A stretch of DNA of 64,000 bases. Origin: JAXLWB01 sp046328715. Its GTDB lineage: Bacteria > Chloroflexota > Anaerolineae > Caldilineales > Caldilineaceae. Shown here in pieces: positions 61,931-64,000 of this stretch. The translations under genes were made by a program, and so were the position numbers. Position 1 is the first letter of the stretch, and every line of letters begins with the position of its first letter. The notes beneath the pieces are model-generated. The model had not been told where the DNA came from. It ran no database searches and saw only the letters and a program-made list of their open reading frames with translations. The DNA is taken from positions 68,230 through 132,229 of the forward strand of contig JAXLWB010000027.1 of assembly GCA_046328715.1 (NCBI GenBank), in the 5' to 3' direction.

Positions 61931-64000
61931 ACGCACAATGAGAATCCGCAATCCGTAATTCTAGGAGCATCCCTCCCTCGTCCCGATGCTTGGGGCAAAG
62001 TGACTGGCTCGGCACGCTACCCTGGTGATTTGATCAAGCCGGGGATGTTGCAGATGAAAGTCCTCTTTGCAGGGCGACCGCATGCTCGTATCCTGTCAAT
62101 TGATGCTTCTGCGGCCCTGGCGTTGCCTGGTGTGGAGGCCGTTTTCACTGCTGCCGACGTCCCTTACAACGCTTTTGGCTTAATTGAAGCCGATCAGCCT
62201 GTGTTGTGCAGTGATGTCGTGCGTTTTGAAGGGGACAAGGTGGCAGTTGTGATCGCCAATGATGCCGAAACGGCAGAAGCGGCGGTCAAATTGATCAAGG
62301 TTACCTACGAGGATCTGCCTGCTGTATTCGACCCCGAAGCGGCATTGAATGATACACCAGCCCGTGTCCACGCCGATCGCCCTAACTTGCTTCTGCATGT
62401 ACCGATCCACAAGGGTGATGTCGCTGCCGCCTTTGCTAGCGCCGACGTCGTGATCGAAGAAAGTTTCAGCACCGTTTGGCAGGAACATGCTTATCTACAA
62501 CCGGAAGCAGGCATCAGCTATGTCGATGAACAAGGTCGCCTTGTGATCGAGACGGCTGGTCAATGGCTGCACGAAGACCGTCGCCAGATTGCTGAGATGC
62601 TTCAACTGCCCGAAGAGCGGGTGGTGATCCGCTACGCCACGATTGGTGGTGCCTTTGGTGGTCGCGAGGATATGTCGGTCCAACACATTTTGGCGTTAGC
62701 TGCCTGGATCCTGCATCAACGTGGCGAAGCGCGTCCGATTGCGCTCATTTGGGAACGGCACGAGTCAATCCTCGGCCATCACAAACGCCACCCTTACCGC
62801 ATCCACACCAAGTGGGGCGCAATGCAGGATGGCACGATCATCGCCGCCGAAACCCGTCTGGTTGCTGATGGTGGTGCCTATGCCTCGACCAGTGTCGAAG
62901 TGTTAAAAGCTGCCACGCTTTTTGCCAGTGGTAGCTATCGCATCCCGAATGTCAAAAGCGATGGCTATGTGGTCTACACCAACCACGTTCCATCCGGTGC
63001 CTTCCGGGGCTTTGGCGCACCGCAAGCCCAATTCGCCGCCGAGGTGATGGTCAACAAACTGGCGGTTGCCCTCAAACTCGATCCAGCCGAAATTCGCCGC
63101 CGCAATCTCTACCAGGAGGGTGACCGCGAACCGACACGTAACGTGCTGCCCAAGGGGGTGTCTGCGCTGCCGGTGTTGGAACGACTGGTGGAGGAGATGG
63201 GGAGATGGGGGGATAAGAAGAAAAGGAGACAAGAAGACAAGGAGAATTCGCCATTCGCAATTCGCAATTCAACCATCCGCAATTCGCACAAACGTCATGG
63301 CATCGGCATTGCCTTTGGCCTCAAGAATCTTGGTTACTCTTTTGGCTTTCCAGAACAGGCGACGGCAACAGTAGAATTGTTTGGGGCGACCGATGTAGAA
63401 TCAGCGACGGTGCGGGTAGGCGTGGCCGAAGTTGGGCAGGGAACGCACTTGGCGATGCGCCAGATCGCAGCCTACGAGTTGGGGCTACCCCTAGCGCAAG
63501 TGACGATGATTACGGATGATAGCAGTGAAGCCCCCAATGCTGGCAGCGCTTCAGCCTCGCGGCTGACCTTGATGGCTGGCCGCGCTGTGCAAGATGCCGC
63601 CCGATCGGCCCTGGCTCGCTGGCGTGACGAAGATCGACCGGCGAAGGCCACTGTCCAATACCGCCCACCCGCCACTACCAAGCTCGACCCGACCACCGGA
63701 GCCGGAATCCCGAATTATGCTTATGGTTATGCCGCACAGGCGGTCGAAGTTACGGTTGACCAATTAACGGGGCAGGTTGAGGTGCTTAAGATTATCAGCG
63801 TGCATGATGTGGGCAAGGCGATCAACAAACAACAGGTAGAAGCTCAGATCGAAGGGGCGCTGGCGCAAGCCGTCGGTTATGCCCTGCTCGAAAACTTCCA
63901 GGTGCGTAACGGCAAGATCATGACGCCCTATCTTAGCACCTACCTTGTCCCCACCGTGCTCGACATGCCGACCGATGTACGTCCAGTGATCCTGGAACTG
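61907..64000 (+). CDS. xanthine-dehydrogenase molybdenum subunit, 3' end outside window
   Basis: 698 codons from ATG 61907 to the window edge, in frame throughout. Start region is repeat-derived; conserved sequence begins at LGASLPRPDAWGKVTGSARYPGDL. IGGAFGGREDMSVQHILAL, SGAFRGFGAPQAQFAAEV and RVGVAEVGQGTHLAMRQIAA are the aldehyde oxidase/xanthine dehydrogenase Mo-domain motifs; the catalytic Glu would lie beyond the edge. Residues about 431-461 (DNA 63198-63288) are a repeat-encoded insertion (WGDKKKRRQEDKEN, then FAIRNSTIRNSHK) between LVEEMGR and RHGIGIAFGLKNLG, where relatives have a short loop. Substrate probably a purine by context. Confidence 0.92.
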   Translation, partial: MTRRPEAETHNENPQSVILGASLPRPDAWGKVTGSARYPGDLIKPGMLQMKVLFAGRPHARILSIDASAALALPGVEAVFTAADVPYNAFGLIEADQPVLCSDVVRFEGDKVAVVIANDAETAEAAVKLIKVTYEDLPAVFDPEAALNDTPARVHADRPNLLLHVPIHKGDVAAAFASADVVIEESFSTVWQEHAYLQPEAGISYVDEQGRLVIETAGQWLHEDRRQIAEMLQLPEERVVIRYATIGGAFGGREDMSVQHILALAAWILHQRGEARPIALIWERHESILGHHKRHPYRIHTKWGAMQDGTIIAAETRLVADGGAYASTSVEVLKAATLFASGSYRIPNVKSDGYVVYTNHVPSGAFRGFGAPQAQFAAEVMVNKLAVALKLDPAEIRRRNLYQEGDREPTRNVLPKGVSALPVLERLVEEMGRWGDKKKRRQEDKENSPFAIRNSTIRNSHKRHGIGIAFGLKNLGYSFGFPEQATATVELFGATDVESATVRVGVAEVGQGTHLAMRQIAAYELGLPLAQVTMITDDSSEAPNAGSASASRLTLMAGRAVQDAARSALARWRDEDRPAKATVQYRPPATTKLDPTTGAGIPNYAYGYAAQAVEVTVDQLTGQVEVLKIISVHDVGKAINKQQVEAQIEGALAQAVGYALLENFQVRNGKIMTPYLSTYLVPTVLDMPTDVRPVILEL
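63193..63290. repeat. in-frame word repeat within the Mo-subunit gene
   Basis: GAGATGGGGAGATGGGGGGA (63194-63213), GGAGACAAGAAGACAAGGAG and ATTCGCAATTCGCAATTC units in succession. The first two words match intergenic arrays at 34620 and 61335. Confidence 0.75.

Noticed and set aside
5262..63290. CRISPR array
   Set aside because: Tandem words are 6-10 bases without unique spacers of constant length, and no cas gene is present.

Overview
The window looks like a chromosome piece of a Chloroflexota bacterium (Anaerolineae/Caldilineae-like). This is an inference from content: long Thr/Pro/Ala low-complexity stalks, Asn-Gly-His linkers, PD40 propellers, a formylglycine-enzyme-like fold, an F420-dependent enzyme pair and many extracytoplasmic lipoproteins. 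I see no rRNA, no complete tRNA, no CRISPR array and no intact IS element.

Layout. 0-2.3 kb: a truncated sugar-binding lipoprotein, a small membrane protein and an orphan DppF/OppF ATPase. 2.3-10.1 kb: palindromic elements, a TPR lipoprotein, an M23 peptidase-like protein, trmD, a solitary DNA methyltransferase and a cystathionine gamma-synthase-like enzyme. 10.2-18.9 kb: two routes from pyruvate to acetyl-CoA facing away from each other. One is a two-gene pyruvate:ferredoxin oxidoreductase whose alpha-gamma chain ends in a CBS pair; the other is pyruvate dehydrogenase E1alpha-E1beta-E2. In E2, about ten single-base deletions are packed into about 215 bp. 19.7-29.5 kb: three large envelope proteins in a row: four solute-binding modules ending in an FGE-like domain; a J-domain/Ig-like/TM/PD40 protein; and two solute-binding modules with a TP-rich stalk, SH3 and LysM. 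No transport permease or ATPase is near them.

29.6-64 kb is mainly a purine/pyrimidine/hydantoin catabolic island. It holds a LarA-like protein, a GntR/FadR regulator, dihydropyrimidinase (hyuA-like), a frameshifted threonine synthase, an F420 oxidoreductase pair, an ssnA-like aminohydrolase, a complete nucleoside/purine-type ABC importer (BMP lipoprotein, double ATPase, two permeases), a guanine-deaminase-like enzyme, a MOP/XdhD-type molybdenum hydroxylase, an allantoate/N-carbamoyl amidohydrolase, carbamate kinase, ygeW-like transcarbamylase, ygeY-like hydrolase, a fold-type II PLP enzyme in the ygeX position, and a second xanthine-dehydrogenase set (FAD/2Fe-2S fusion plus Mo subunit, the latter cut by the window end). 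The gene set resembles the yge/ygf/xdh clusters linked to anaerobic purine (uric acid) breakdown. Expected flow: import, deamination, hydroxylation, ring opening, removal of carbamoyl groups, and ATP from carbamoyl phosphate. Two small two-gene cassettes (PIN toxin-antitoxin; small protein plus HNH nuclease) and a group of unrelated genes (GIY-YIG, GH29, EamA, SWIM) sit inside it.

A recurring structural theme is that most short intergenic gaps carry a tandem short 'word' followed by its reverse complement. The same words recur at distant loci, and related sequence is found in frame inside three island genes (ssnA-like, the xdh FAD/2Fe-2S fusion linker, and the xdh Mo subunit).
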